Numbered from the stretch's first letter, positions 13,610 through 21,830 are shown. The stretch is 23,712 bases of DNA from Candidatus Omnitrophota bacterium (GCA_018062515.1 JAGOSC010000040.1:1-23712), one strand, 5' to 3'. Numbers and translations are program-made. Notes: a model not told the origin generated them from the letters alone.

Positions 13610-15335
13610 CAAGCTTATTTTTTTGGCCTTAGTAATTGGTCTGGGTTATTACAATTATGGTGATTTTATTCATGAACAGATCAATAAACCGTATTTATAT
13701 GTGTTCGCCATTGGTTTATTACTTTTGGTGTTTTTTATTTATGTTTTCCTTGGGTATCATCTTGAAAAATATTTTAATAGGTTGCGGATGTTCAAACAGG
13801 GAATTAAGTTTGATTCGTCGTCTCAAAATGTTTCCTATCCGTTCTTGACGTATAGTCTTGAGGAGACATTGGATAGATTTTACGGGCAAGGAAAAAATAA
13901 GACGGATACATTCATTGGATTAAGTGCCGAGAAGTCAAATAAGGAATTTGTTTGTATCCCGGATGAACAACGGAGCCAACATTTACAGGTATTGGGAATG
14001 ACTGGTACAGGAAAGACAACGAATATCTTTTTCCCATTGATCTATCAGGACGCATTAAAGAGGCGGCCTATTATCATTCTTGATGCAAAAGGTGAGATGA
14101 GTTTTATAAATCAGCTAAATGCCGTTTTGCAAAAATCGGGACGAAGCGATGACTTTATGCTTTTTTCATTGTCGCATAAGAATATATCCTGCACATATAA
14201 CCCTTTGTATGTCGGTGAGTGTGATCCGCAAATTATCATCGATGCTTTTTTTAATAATTTTAAAGATGAGAATTCTTTCTATAGAGAAACGGCCAAAACA
14301 ATATTTACGAATACTTTCTTTGTTTTACATTCTTTAGGAAAGCCATTTACTCCAATGGATGTTTATACATACCTCACCAACCTTACTGCTCGTCAAGCGG
14401 TCAATAAACAAATCAAACAATCCAATGAAACAGGAGCCATATATTTAACATTATTAAATACGCTTATTTCGAGGTTGATTGACCAATATAAGGGATGGGA
14501 ACACGTCATCACCGGATTTAATAATTACTTGTTGAGTCATCGAGATAGTATTTTAAATGAAGATGATAGTGACATTATTCTTACCGACATCATACGGGAA
14601 AGAAAAATCGTTTATTTTCAGTTACCTACCAATGCTTATCCAATTCAATCCGTTAGTATTGCCAGAATGGTTCAGGCTAATTTACGTTACATCTCATCGC
14701 TAGTACAGATCGGTCAATTACCAAACGATATTCAAATCAGTGTGATTATTGATGAATACGCTTCTTTTGCCGAAGAGACATTTGTTGAAGTGCTTAGTAA
14801 AGCCCGAAGTAGCGGGATGATGGTGACACTTTCCCATCAAAGTTTAAGTGATTTAAAAGCAATATCGGAACCCTTTATGAAACGAATAGATGAAAACACA
14901 TTAAATAAATTATATCTTAAACAAACCGATCCTGAATTGTGTGAACTGATTGCTAAGAGTATGGGGACGTATGCTAAAGAGGAAAAAACTTTCAGAATGA
15001 TCGGCGGGAAATTCGGTAATCAGATTCACAATGGTGAATCATCGAATCGGATGGTTAATGAATTTCATTTTCCACCGGATAAAGTAAAACGCCTACACAA
15101 ATATGGACAAGGGTATTTTGTTTATCGGGGGGATAACAGCCATCAATGTGTTAATTTTAGCCGGTTCCAAAATATTAAAGAGATTCCGTATATCAAGAAA
15201 ATTAAAAAGAATAAAAAAGGAGGCCTTAGGTTATTTGAAAAATATTATCTTGAAAGTCCTCAGGTAAGAATTAAGGAAAAGAAAGTTTTAGAGGATTGTT
15301 TAATAAATGATGGAATTATTGAATGCGATGATTAA
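13602..15335 (+). CDS. virD4: VirD4/TraG-type coupling protein
   Basis: A 577-residue inner-membrane ATPase that brings the relaxase-DNA complex to the channel. Two N-terminal membrane helices (about 4-18 and 33-54) are followed by Walker A GMTGTGKT at residues 132-139, ILDAKGE soon after, Walker B VIIDEYA (D384-E385) and LSHQSLSDL. These are the motifs of the VirD4/TraD/TraG family. The length is in the usual range. It is the last gene of the transfer operon, overlapping the lipoprotein gene by 8 bp, with 30 bp to the XRE gene. With VirB4 it is one of only two ATPases of the system here, since no VirB11 is seen. Confidence 0.9.
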   Translation: MNDKLIFLALVIGLGYYNYGDFIHEQINKPYLYVFAIGLLLLVFFIYVFLGYHLEKYFNRLRMFKQGIKFDSSSQNVSYPFLTYSLEETLDRFYGQGKNKTDTFIGLSAEKSNKEFVCIPDEQRSQHLQVLGMTGTGKTTNIFFPLIYQDALKRRPIIILDAKGEMSFINQLNAVLQKSGRSDDFMLFSLSHKNISCTYNPLYVGECDPQIIIDAFFNNFKDENSFYRETAKTIFTNTFFVLHSLGKPFTPMDVYTYLTNLTARQAVNKQIKQSNETGAIYLTLLNTLISRLIDQYKGWEHVITGFNNYLLSHRDSILNEDDSDIILTDIIRERKIVYFQLPTNAYPIQSVSIARMVQANLRYISSLVQIGQLPNDIQISVIIDEYASFAEETFVEVLSKARSSGMMVTLSHQSLSDLKAISEPFMKRIDENTLNKLYLKQTDPELCELIAKSMGTYAKEEKTFRMIGGKFGNQIHNGESSNRMVNEFHFPPDKVKRLHKYGQGYFVYRGDNSHQCVNFSRFQNIKEIPYIKKIKKNKKGGLRLFEKYYLESPQVRIKEKKVLEDCLINDGIIECDD

Positions 15336-15365
15336 TCAACTTTAAAAATAATAGAGAGAAAGAAT

Positions 15366-15656
15366 ATGAATAAAACTAAATATCATGAGGTAAATATTCG
15401 TGATGTAGTAGTGAATTGGGGTGAGTCATTAAAGATCATCCGTAAGAAAAAACGTATAACACTCGTAAATCTTTCTCAACTTACAGGTGTGCAATGTTCC
15501 TCTCTTAGTCGAATGGAAAATAATAAATTAACAGGGAGTATTAAAACCTATATCGCGATTGCGAATGTATTAGGCTTTAGATTAAGTGAGATGTTTGCCA
15601 TGATTGAACAGATGGAAAATAGACGAATTTCAAAGGCAAGGTATAACCATGACTAA
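15366..15656 (+). CDS. XRE-family helix-turn-helix regulator
   Basis: A 96-residue DNA-binding protein with a Cro/CI-type helix-turn-helix over about residues 18-72 (LKIIRKKKRITLVNLSQLTG, then SSLSRMENN). It is probably the element's repressor or activator and a candidate ligand of the TTGAT-N5-ATCAA sites around the transfer promoter. A 10 bp palindrome TGATTAATCA lies at 15329-15338, about 27 bp before its start, and may serve autoregulation. The start has GAGAAAG upstream. The gene overlaps the ORF6N gene by 8 bp. Confidence 0.75.
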   Translation: MNKTKYHEVNIRDVVVNWGESLKIIRKKKRITLVNLSQLTGVQCSSLSRMENNKLTGSIKTYIAIANVLGFRLSEMFAMIEQMENRRISKARYNHD

Positions 15657-16203
15657 AAAAAGGGCAATAGAAACAGGGGCAGTCTTATTACACCAGGAAA
15701 ATATTGAAAATAAAATTTATTTGATTAGGGGAAAGAAGGTGATGATTGACAGTGAATTAGCTGAATTATATGGCGTTCCAACAAAGGGATTAAATCTGGC
15801 GGTTAAACGAAATTTGTCTCGTTTTCCATCGGATTTTATGTTTCAACTCAATGAAAAAGAAAGCCAATCTTTGAGGTTTCAAAATGAAACCTCAAACAAA
15901 GGCCGCGGCGGTCGTCGATATTTGCCTTATGTTTTTACCCAAGAGGGCGTTGCCATGCTATCGAGTGTTTTAAACAGTGAAAGGGCAATTCAAGTCAATA
16001 TTCAAATTATGCGGGCATTTGTAAAGCTACGAGAGTTGATGATTTCGCATAAAGGATTAGCCCAAAAAATCAATGAGCTGGAAAAGAAATTTAATGATCA
16101 TGACAAAAGTATCGCGTTGATTTTTAGGGCGATCAAAGAATTATTAGAAAGCCCGCCGGTACAGGAAACATCTAAAGAGGGTATTGGATTTCATGTGAGG
16201 TGA
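15649..16203 (+). CDS. ORF6N-domain DNA-binding protein
   Basis: A 184-residue protein. The ORF6N domain spans about residues 15-110 with IYLIRGKKVMIDSELAELYG, FMFQLNEKE and LPYVFTQEGVAML, followed by QIMRAFVKLRE and a coiled-coil tail. ORF6N domains occur in phage antirepressor-like and other mobile-element proteins. The ATG at 15649, following AAGG, is chosen over 15604. Its position between the repressor and the excisionase suggests a control role, such as antirepression, but no target is shown. Confidence 0.8.
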   Translation: MTKKRAIETGAVLLHQENIENKIYLIRGKKVMIDSELAELYGVPTKGLNLAVKRNLSRFPSDFMFQLNEKESQSLRFQNETSNKGRGGRRYLPYVFTQEGVAMLSSVLNSERAIQVNIQIMRAFVKLRELMISHKGLAQKINELEKKFNDHDKSIALIFRAIKELLESPPVQETSKEGIGFHVR

Positions 16204-16206
16204 AAT

Positions 16207-16401
16207 ATGGTTATCGGTATAAACAAAAAATATTTAAATGTGGAAGAATTGGCTGAGTATTTGGGATTCAGTTCAAGTGCCATTCGTAAATGGGTTCGGC
16301 TTGGATCTATTCCATTCGCCAAAGTCAATGGGGGTATCAGGTTTGATATCGACCGGATTGAAAAGTGGGTAGAAAAACACTCACAATCAGTAATTAATTG
16401 A
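16207..16401 (+). CDS. Excisionase-like small helix-turn-helix protein
   Basis: A 64-residue protein made of one MerR-like winged helix: LNVEELAEYLGFSSSAIRKW, RLGSIPFAKVNGGIRFD, and a final helix IEKWVEK. This is the HTH_17/excisionase-family pattern. Such proteins steer the integrase towards excision. It starts 3 bp after the ORF6N stop, with GAGGTG upstream, and ends about 92 bp before the integrase start, so the three genes probably form one transcription unit. Confidence 0.75.
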   Translation: MVIGINKKYLNVEELAEYLGFSSSAIRKWVRLGSIPFAKVNGGIRFDIDRIEKWVEKHSQSVIN

Positions 16402-16493
16402 TTGAACATTTATTGCAAGTGCACTATACTACAATAAAAATTGGGTATAGGTCATTTGCGGAAAATGAAAGGAGGATTAAGGAGGATTCGCGA

Positions 16494-17612
16494 ATGGCTA
16501 CTATTTTTAAACGAGGTAAAAAGTGGGGAATTAGCTACTTAAATCCTCAAGGTAAACGTATTAGAAAGATAGTCTCGCCCTATAAAGAAACAGCTCAAAA
16601 AATCTTAAAGAAGATCGAAACGCAATTAATAGAAGGCAAATATCTCGATATTAATGATGAAGAAAAGGAAACTGCGGATATTTCTTTTAAGGAATTTTCT
16701 CTGCGCTATATAGACATGCATATCAAGCTCCACAATAAAAATCATTATGGTCAAAAAGGAACTGTCCAGCTACTCATTAACCACTTTAATGACCAACGTC
16801 TTAATGAGATTGATCGCTGCGCGATACAGTCTTTTATGGCAAAGAGAATAAAAGAAATAAAACCATCTTCCGTCAATCGGGAAATTTCCATGTTGAGCTC
16901 AATGTATAATAGGGCAATAGAGTGGGGTGTATATAAGGGAAGCAATCCTGCTAAAGGCATCAAGAAGCTTCCTGAGAATAATCAACGTACCAGATGGCTG
17001 ACTCGTGACGAACAGTCCCGTTTGCTTAATCAATGTCATGGCTTAACTAAAGTGATTGTCCTAATAGCCCTAAATTCCGGAATGCGTTGGAGAGAGATAA
17101 TCAATTTAAAATGGAAACAGTCTCAAAACAGTAATTACATTGATTTGCAAAACGAAGTATTTTTTATTCATGAATCACAGTCTAAAAGTAAAAAATCACG
17201 TTATATCCCTATGGCTAAATCTGTAAAGGAAATATTAAAAAATGTATCGCGTGGTACAAGCGAGTATATTTTCTTGAACAACAAGACAGGTAAGCCTTTT
17301 GGGAGTATAAAATTTTCCTATAAAAAGGCATTAAGAATGGCGGAAATTAAGGATTTTACTTTCCATGATTTGCGGCATACCTTTGCTTCGAATTTGGTGA
17401 TGAAGGGAGTTGATCTGTATGTCGTGCAAAAATTGTTGGGTCATGCGACAATCAACATGACTCAGCGATATGCTCACCTACATCCTCACCAATTCAGAGA
17501 TGCTATAAGAAAGTTGGAAAATGATTCTTTACTATTAGAAGAAATAAATTATAATGAAGATTCTAAAAATGTCACCGATTTGGCACATCGCCTTATTTTT
17601 AATGAGAATTGA
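16494..17612 (+). CDS. int: Tyrosine recombinase (site-specific integrase)
   Basis: A 372-residue phage-type integrase that would insert and excise the element. The N-terminus (about 1-30) resembles an arm-binding domain, then a core-binding SAM-like domain (about 62-160) and the catalytic domain. The catalytic set is complete: R198 in SGMRWRE, K231 in the K-rich loop before RYIPM, H291 and R294 in FHDLRHTF, H317 in LLGHATI and the nucleophile Y326 in QRYAHLH. The ATG at 16494 follows two GGAGG boxes in a row (near 16471 and 16480) and removes 32 unlikely residues from the longer frame. The stop lies 49 bp before the tRNA-Lys gene, on the same strand. Confidence 0.9.
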   Translation: MATIFKRGKKWGISYLNPQGKRIRKIVSPYKETAQKILKKIETQLIEGKYLDINDEEKETADISFKEFSLRYIDMHIKLHNKNHYGQKGTVQLLINHFNDQRLNEIDRCAIQSFMAKRIKEIKPSSVNREISMLSSMYNRAIEWGVYKGSNPAKGIKKLPENNQRTRWLTRDEQSRLLNQCHGLTKVIVLIALNSGMRWREIINLKWKQSQNSNYIDLQNEVFFIHESQSKSKKSRYIPMAKSVKEILKNVSRGTSEYIFLNNKTGKPFGSIKFSYKKALRMAEIKDFTFHDLRHTFASNLVMKGVDLYVVQKLLGHATINMTQRYAHLHPHQFRDAIRKLENDSLLLEEINYNEDSKNVTDLAHRLIFNEN

Positions 17613-17661
17613 AATTTACCAATATTATAAACTATTGATATCAAAAGAGATTTAATAATTT

Positions 17662-17734
17662 GGGCCATTAGCTCATCCGGTAGAGCAACTGACTCTTAAT
17701 CAGTGGGTGGCAAGTTCAAGTCTTGCATGGCCCA
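17662..17734 (+). tRNA. tRNA-Lys (anticodon CUU)
   Basis: A complete cloverleaf can be folded: acceptor GGGCCAT/ATGGCCC (7 bp), D arm GCTC/GAGC, anticodon arm ACTGA/TCAGT with loop CTCTTAA and anticodon CTT, variable region GGGTG, and T arm GCAAG/CTTGC with loop TTCAAGT. The discriminator base is A at 17734 and the 3' CCA is not encoded. The integrase ends just upstream, so this gene is the likely chromosomal landmark of integration. Confidence 0.95.
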
Positions 17735-17760
17735 TTTACTTTTGTAAAAAAGTGATGGGT

Positions 17761-17835
17761 GGTAAGTAGTAAGTGATAAGTGATAGGTATAAGAGTAAAA
17801 AAAATAATTATCACTTACCACATATCACTTATCAC
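17761..17835. repeat. Inverted repeat made of GTGATAA-type units
   Basis: GTGATAAGTGATA at 17773-17785 and its exact complement TATCACTTATCAC at 17823-17835 form a 13 bp inverted pair around 37 bases. A second set, GTAAGTGATA at 17769-17778 and TATCACTTAC at 17809-17818, is built from the same unit. It fills most of the 114 bp gap between the tRNA and the transketolase gene. It resembles a dispersed mini-repeat but only one locus is visible here. Confidence 0.65.
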
Positions 17836-17848
17836 ATTTGGAGTTTTA

Positions 17849-18661
17849 ATGAGTATTAACAATGATGAATTAAGAAAAAAAGCCAAGCAATTTCGACGAG
17901 AAATTGTCGAGGTTGTGCATGGGGCCGGCTCCGGTCATCCCGGAGGATCATTATCCTGCGTTGAAATCCTAATTTCTCTTTATGAATATAAGATGAAGCA
18001 CAATCCCAAAGATCCAAAGTGGGATGGACGAGATCATCTGATTATTTCAAAAGGGCATGTTTCTCCCGTCGTTTATGTCACCTTAGCCAATTATGGTTAC
18101 TTTCCTAAAGAAGAATTAAAACAATTCAGAAAATTCGGTAGTATTTTGCAAGGCCATGTTCATCACAAGGTTCCCGGCGTTGAATTTAATACGGGATCAT
18201 TGGGTCATGGATTGTCCGTCGCTAATGGTATTGCGATCGGTAATAAATTGCTGAATAAACCCAATAAAGTTTATTGCTTGATGGGCGACGGAGAAATTCA
18301 AGAAGGTTCTGTTTGGGAGGCGGCTATGCACGCGTCACATCGAAAATTGAATAATGTCTGTGCTATTGTCGATTACAATAAAGTACAAGAAAATGGGCCT
18401 ACGAACGAAATAAAAAATTTGGAACCTCTCGCCGACAAATGGAAAAGTTTTGGTTGGGAAGTGGCCGAAGTGATTGGCCATAATTTTGTTCAACTGTCTC
18501 AAGCCTTCGATCGGTTTGATCAAACCACTGATAAACCGTTTGTCATTATTGCTCATACCATTAAGGGAAAGGGTGTTTCCTTTATGGAAGGTGAATGCGG
18601 ATGGCATGGAAAAGCGCCTAACGCCAAACAACTGGAAGAGGCTTTAGCAGAATTGGAGTAA
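17849..18661 (+). CDS. Transketolase, N-terminal (thiamine diphosphate-binding) subunit
   Basis: The first half of a split transketolase, which with the next gene moves two-carbon units in the non-oxidative pentose phosphate pathway. In its 270 residues are SGHPGG (H30), SKGH (68-70), GSLGHG (H120) and the thiamine diphosphate motif GDGE (146-149) with VDYN (N177). The ATG at 17849 has GGAG at 17840-17843 and gives a standard N-terminus; an upstream in-frame ATG at 17780 lies inside the repeat and would add 23 unrelated residues. It ends 3 bp before its partner. Separate N and C subunits are known from archaea and many bacteria. Confidence 0.92.
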   Translation: MSINNDELRKKAKQFRREIVEVVHGAGSGHPGGSLSCVEILISLYEYKMKHNPKDPKWDGRDHLIISKGHVSPVVYVTLANYGYFPKEELKQFRKFGSILQGHVHHKVPGVEFNTGSLGHGLSVANGIAIGNKLLNKPNKVYCLMGDGEIQEGSVWEAAMHASHRKLNNVCAIVDYNKVQENGPTNEIKNLEPLADKWKSFGWEVAEVIGHNFVQLSQAFDRFDQTTDKPFVIIAHTIKGKGVSFMEGECGWHGKAPNAKQLEEALAELE

Positions 18662-18664
18662 TAC

Positions 18665-19615
18665 ATGAGTGAAATGATTGCCACGCGCGATGGATTTGGA
18701 AAAGAATTGGTTGAGCTGGGACGCGCGAATGATAAAATTGTCGTTGTTTCCGCCGATCTCGAAGATGCGACGCGGGCGGAATATTTCAAAAAGGAATTTC
18801 CGGATCGGTTTTTTAGTTGCGGAATTGCCGAGCAAGATATGGTTGGAACGGCGGCGGGTTTAAGTCTTCAAGGTTTTATTCCTTTCGTTAATTCATTTGC
18901 CGTTTTTATGACCAATCGCGCCTATGATATGATTCGATTGGATGTTTGTTACAATGACTGTAATGTAAAAATTATCTGTTCCCATTCCGGGGTTACCGTC
19001 GGTGAAGATGGCGCGTCTGCTCAGTCATTAGAAGATTTATGTTTAATGAGGGTTTTACCGAATATTAAAGTTGTTTTTCCCGTCGACGATTTAGAAGCCC
19101 GCAAGGCAACACGAGCGTTTGCCGCTGAAAAAGGGCCGATGTATATGCGCACTTCCCGAGCAGCTGTTCCTGTATTAACGTCGGCCGACGATGAATTTAT
19201 TATTGGTAAGGCGAATGTTATGCGCGAAGGAAAGGATGTCACTCTGATTGGTTGCGGAATTATGGTTTCTGAATCGCTTAAGGCGGCCGAAATTCTTCAA
19301 AAAGAAGGGATCGAGGCGCGGGTCATCAACATGCATACCATTAAGCCAATTGACGAAGCGGCTGTTATCAAAGCGGCAAAAGAAACTGGCGCGATTGTTA
19401 CCGCCGAGGAACATCAAAAGAATGGTGGATTAGGCAGTGCCGTCGCTGAAGTCATCGTTCAGAAATTCCCTGTCCCGATGGAATTCGTCGCTGTTGACGA
19501 TACTTTCGGTCAGTCCGGCACGCCGGCGCAATTGTTAGAATTTTATCATTTGAAAGACGTCGATATTGTGAAAGCTGCAAAAAAAGCCATTTCTCGTAAA
19601 AACAAAAAATCTTAA
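18665..19615 (+). CDS. Transketolase, C-terminal subunit
   Basis: The 316-residue partner of the preceding protein. It carries the pyrimidine-binding domain with SADLEDATR and the catalytic-type Glu in GIAEQDM (E56), then SHSGVTVGEDGASAQ, and the C-terminal transketolase domain with TAEEHQKNGGLGSAVAE. The active sites would form at the interface of both subunits. The 3 bp spacing implies coupled translation and equal amounts. Its arrangement also resembles DXP synthase-like proteins, but the split with a GDG-N partner makes transketolase the better call. Confidence 0.92.
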   Translation: MSEMIATRDGFGKELVELGRANDKIVVVSADLEDATRAEYFKKEFPDRFFSCGIAEQDMVGTAAGLSLQGFIPFVNSFAVFMTNRAYDMIRLDVCYNDCNVKIICSHSGVTVGEDGASAQSLEDLCLMRVLPNIKVVFPVDDLEARKATRAFAAEKGPMYMRTSRAAVPVLTSADDEFIIGKANVMREGKDVTLIGCGIMVSESLKAAEILQKEGIEARVINMHTIKPIDEAAVIKAAKETGAIVTAEEHQKNGGLGSAVAEVIVQKFPVPMEFVAVDDTFGQSGTPAQLLEFYHLKDVDIVKAAKKAISRKNKKS

Positions 19616-19666
19616 GAAATACCGTCATTCCTGTCAAAAAAACTTGTTATCGTCACGGAGGAAAAC

Positions 19667-20800
19667 ATGCCGAAATCATCAATTCAACAATTGGCTGAGT
19701 ACGGACAGAGCATATGGCTGGATTATATTAATCGGCCGATGCTGGAAAATGGTGAGCTCAAAGGCCGTATTGCCAATGGTCTTCGGGGAATGACATCCAA
19801 CCCGTCGATATTTCAAAAAGCGATCGGCACGACCCACGACTATGATCGGGAAATTATCCGTTTAAAATCTGAAGGAAAATCAACATTTGAAATTTATGAT
19901 GCATTGACCATTAAAGATATTCAGGATGCGGCTGATTGTTTTAAAGGCGTGTATGACCAAACCAATGGTCTCGACGGATATGTGAGTTTAGAAATCAACC
20001 CATTGTTAGCGACAAAAGTGGAAGAGCAAAAAAAAGAGGGCATACGCCTTTATAAGAAAGTTAATCGGCCTAACGTCATGATTAAAGTTCCGTCGACGGT
20101 GCAAGGTGTTTCCGTCATTGAAGAATTGATTGCCGAAGGAATTAACGTTAACGCCACATTGATTTTTTCTCTTAAGCAATACGAACAAACGGCAAAGGCT
20201 TATTTAAACGGTTTGAAACGATTAAAAGCCAAGGGCGGAAATCTTTCTAAAATCCATTCGGTGGCCAGTGTTTTTGTCAGTCGAGTGGACGCGGTGATCG
20301 ATCCATTGTTAAAAAGTAAAATAGCTTTGGCTAAAGATGGCGTAGAAAAACAAAAAAAATCTGCATTATTAGGAAAAGCCGCTGTCGCCAATTGCCGGAT
20401 TATTTTTGAAAAATATAAAGAAATTTTTTCCACCGACGAATTCATTCGTCTTCAATCCGACGGAGCGAATGCCCAACGGGTGTTATGGGGTTCGACCAGC
20501 ACCAAAGATCCGGCGTACAGCGACGTCAAATATATTTCCGAACTTATCACCTCTCCGACGGTAAATACCGTTCCGGAACCAACACTTAAAGCTTTTCTTG
20601 ACCATGGAGTCGTAAAAGAAGCTTTCGGTAATTCTCCGGAAGATTCACTTCAAGTGATTGATCAATTAAGCGAATTAGGAATTCATATTTCCGATGTGAA
20701 TAATCAGTTATTGATCGACGGCTGCGCGGCTTTTGATGATGCGTTTGAAGGTCTTCTTAAATCCGTTGAAGAAAAAGCATCAGCCTTAATACAAAAGTAA
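19667..20800 (+). CDS. tal: Transaldolase, long-form (subfamily 2)
   Basis: Transfers a three-carbon unit between sugar phosphates in the pentose phosphate pathway. The 377-residue length and N-terminal QSIWLDYINRPML and MTSNPSIFQKA match the long bacterial subfamily seen in actinobacteria and cyanobacteria, not the 215-residue or 317-residue forms. The Schiff-base lysine is K140 in VMIKVPST. VFVSRVDAVID and TKDPAYSDVKYI are further family signatures. GGAGG sits just before the ATG. It follows the transketolase pair by 51 bp and precedes the lactonase gene by 15 bp. Confidence 0.92.
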   Translation: MPKSSIQQLAEYGQSIWLDYINRPMLENGELKGRIANGLRGMTSNPSIFQKAIGTTHDYDREIIRLKSEGKSTFEIYDALTIKDIQDAADCFKGVYDQTNGLDGYVSLEINPLLATKVEEQKKEGIRLYKKVNRPNVMIKVPSTVQGVSVIEELIAEGINVNATLIFSLKQYEQTAKAYLNGLKRLKAKGGNLSKIHSVASVFVSRVDAVIDPLLKSKIALAKDGVEKQKKSALLGKAAVANCRIIFEKYKEIFSTDEFIRLQSDGANAQRVLWGSTSTKDPAYSDVKYISELITSPTVNTVPEPTLKAFLDHGVVKEAFGNSPEDSLQVIDQLSELGIHISDVNNQLLIDGCAAFDDAFEGLLKSVEEKASALIQK

Positions 20801-20815
20801 AATTTAGATAACGGT

Positions 20816-21580
20816 ATGAATAAACCTAGTATTATCGTTTTTGAAGATACTCAAAAACTTTCTGAATACTTTGTCAAACAGTGGGCCAGTCACGCGATAG
20901 AAACAATTGCGCGCTCCGGCCGGTTTTGCTGCGCTTTCAGCGGAGGGCGAACTCCCGTCGAATTCTACAGTCTTTTGTCTGCATTCAATGAATTTAGGTC
21001 ATGGTCAAAAGTTCATATTTTCTTAACCGATGAACGTTTTGTCAATGAATCGGATAAAGATAATAATTTTAGATTAATCAAGGACAATCTTCTAAGGCAC
21101 ATCAGTATACCGCCGGAAAATGTTCATCCAATTCCCACTGATGCTCCAACGGTCGGGGTTGCAGCCGAAGAATATAAAAATATTTTATTAAAGTATTTTA
21201 CCCTCGATAAAAATCACTTACCCGTTTTTGATTTAATGCTTTTAGGTTTGGGAGAGGATGGGCATACAGCTTCTCTTTTTCCTGATACGGTCGGCATGGA
21301 TGATCGTTATCGTTTAACTTTGCCGGTCACGAATAGTCACTTAAAATATGACCGAATCAGTTTAACGTTACCCGTCATCAATAATTCCCGGCACGTATAT
21401 TTTATCGTCGCAGGAAGGCACAAAGCTAATATTGTCAGAGAAATAATCGAAGAGAAAAAAGACTATCCAGCGTCTAAGGTAAATCCTACCCAAGGAACAT
21501 TAACGTTTTTGATGGACGTTGCGGCGGCGGGTCTATTAAAAAATCCAAAGAATTATATTCCCCGAACTGTATACTCTTAA
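20816..21580 (+). CDS. pgl: 6-phosphogluconolactonase
   Basis: Hydrolyses 6-phosphogluconolactone in the oxidative pentose phosphate branch. The 254 residues contain FSGGRTP (42-47) for phosphate binding, FLTDERFV (72-74 region) and LGLGEDGHTASLFP (143-156), the DevB/SOL family signatures. It is close behind the transaldolase gene with a weak ribosome site, so coupling is likely. No glucose-6-phosphate or 6-phosphogluconate dehydrogenase gene is in the window. Glucosamine-6-phosphate deaminase is a relative but the GEDGHTASLFP motif favours the lactonase. Confidence 0.9.
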   Translation: MNKPSIIVFEDTQKLSEYFVKQWASHAIETIARSGRFCCAFSGGRTPVEFYSLLSAFNEFRSWSKVHIFLTDERFVNESDKDNNFRLIKDNLLRHISIPPENVHPIPTDAPTVGVAAEEYKNILLKYFTLDKNHLPVFDLMLLGLGEDGHTASLFPDTVGMDDRYRLTLPVTNSHLKYDRISLTLPVINNSRHVYFIVAGRHKANIVREIIEEKKDYPASKVNPTQGTLTFLMDVAAAGLLKNPKNYIPRTVYS

Positions 21581-21592
21581 AGAGGAGCCATT

Positions 21593-21796
21593 ATGTTTAG
21601 AAGAATGAGTCAAATGCCGGCTGAGGAGGTTTTTACCCGCACATTTTTTGGTGTTGTGCTGATTTTGTCGGCTTTTATTTCCTGGGGACGATGGATTACC
21701 CTGGTACTCGGCATTCTTTTTCTCCTCTCTGCCTATCAAGGGTTTTGCCTCACCTGTTACCTTTACAAAAAATTCGTTCAAAAAAAGAATTCTTAA
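21593..21796 (+). CDS. Small DUF2892-like inner-membrane protein
   Basis: A 67-residue protein with two hydrophobic helices (about 17-32 and 34-50) and the short motif YQGFCLTCYLYK near the end. The layout matches the YgaP-type transmembrane domain, DUF2892. Its function is unknown here; in YgaP the domain accompanies a rhodanese, which is absent. AGAGGAG precedes the start, 12 bp after the pgl stop, so it closes the pentose phosphate operon. Confidence 0.7.
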   Translation: MFRRMSQMPAEEVFTRTFFGVVLILSAFISWGRWITLVLGILFLLSAYQGFCLTCYLYKKFVQKKNS

Positions 21797-21802
21797 AACA
21801 TA

Positions 21803-21830
21803 ATTGTTTCCCCGAGTCTCTAGAGTATAA
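21803..21830 (+). promoter_or_regulatory. Candidate promoter of the PaaK-like gene
   Basis: A perfect -10 box TATAAT (21825-21830) follows a weak -35 TTGTTT (21803-21808) with 16 bp between them. It lies in the 77 bp gap before the PaaK-like gene, the clearest break between operons in the chromosomal part. The weak -35 keeps this tentative. Confidence 0.45.

Larger units (their letters stand above)
3..17661 (+). mobile_element. Integrative and conjugative element (right-hand part), next to tRNA-Lys
   Basis: The span carries a MOBC-type relaxase, a mating-pair-formation operon, a coupling protein, a repressor, an excisionase-like protein and a tyrosine integrase, all on one strand. It ends directly before a tRNA-Lys gene. 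To the right are core metabolic genes with visibly higher G+C. The left end is not in the window, so the attachment repeats could not be identified. Whether genes before 4745 belong to the element or to an older neighbouring island is inference; their A+T richness and accessory nature favour cargo. Confidence 0.75.

Noticed and set aside
13636..13848. Overlapping frame within the virD4 start region
   Set aside because: It is a shadow of the virD4 gene with no ribosome site or recognisable protein.
15329..15338. Palindrome TGATTAATCA before the XRE gene as a third operator
   Set aside because: It has a 2 bp centre instead of the 5 bp spacing and overlaps the virD4 stop codon; kept only as a weak lead.
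17635..17644. Palindrome TTGATATCAA as the integrase crossover site
   Set aside because: No second copy at an opposite end can be seen, and a 10 bp A+T-rich palindrome can arise by chance.
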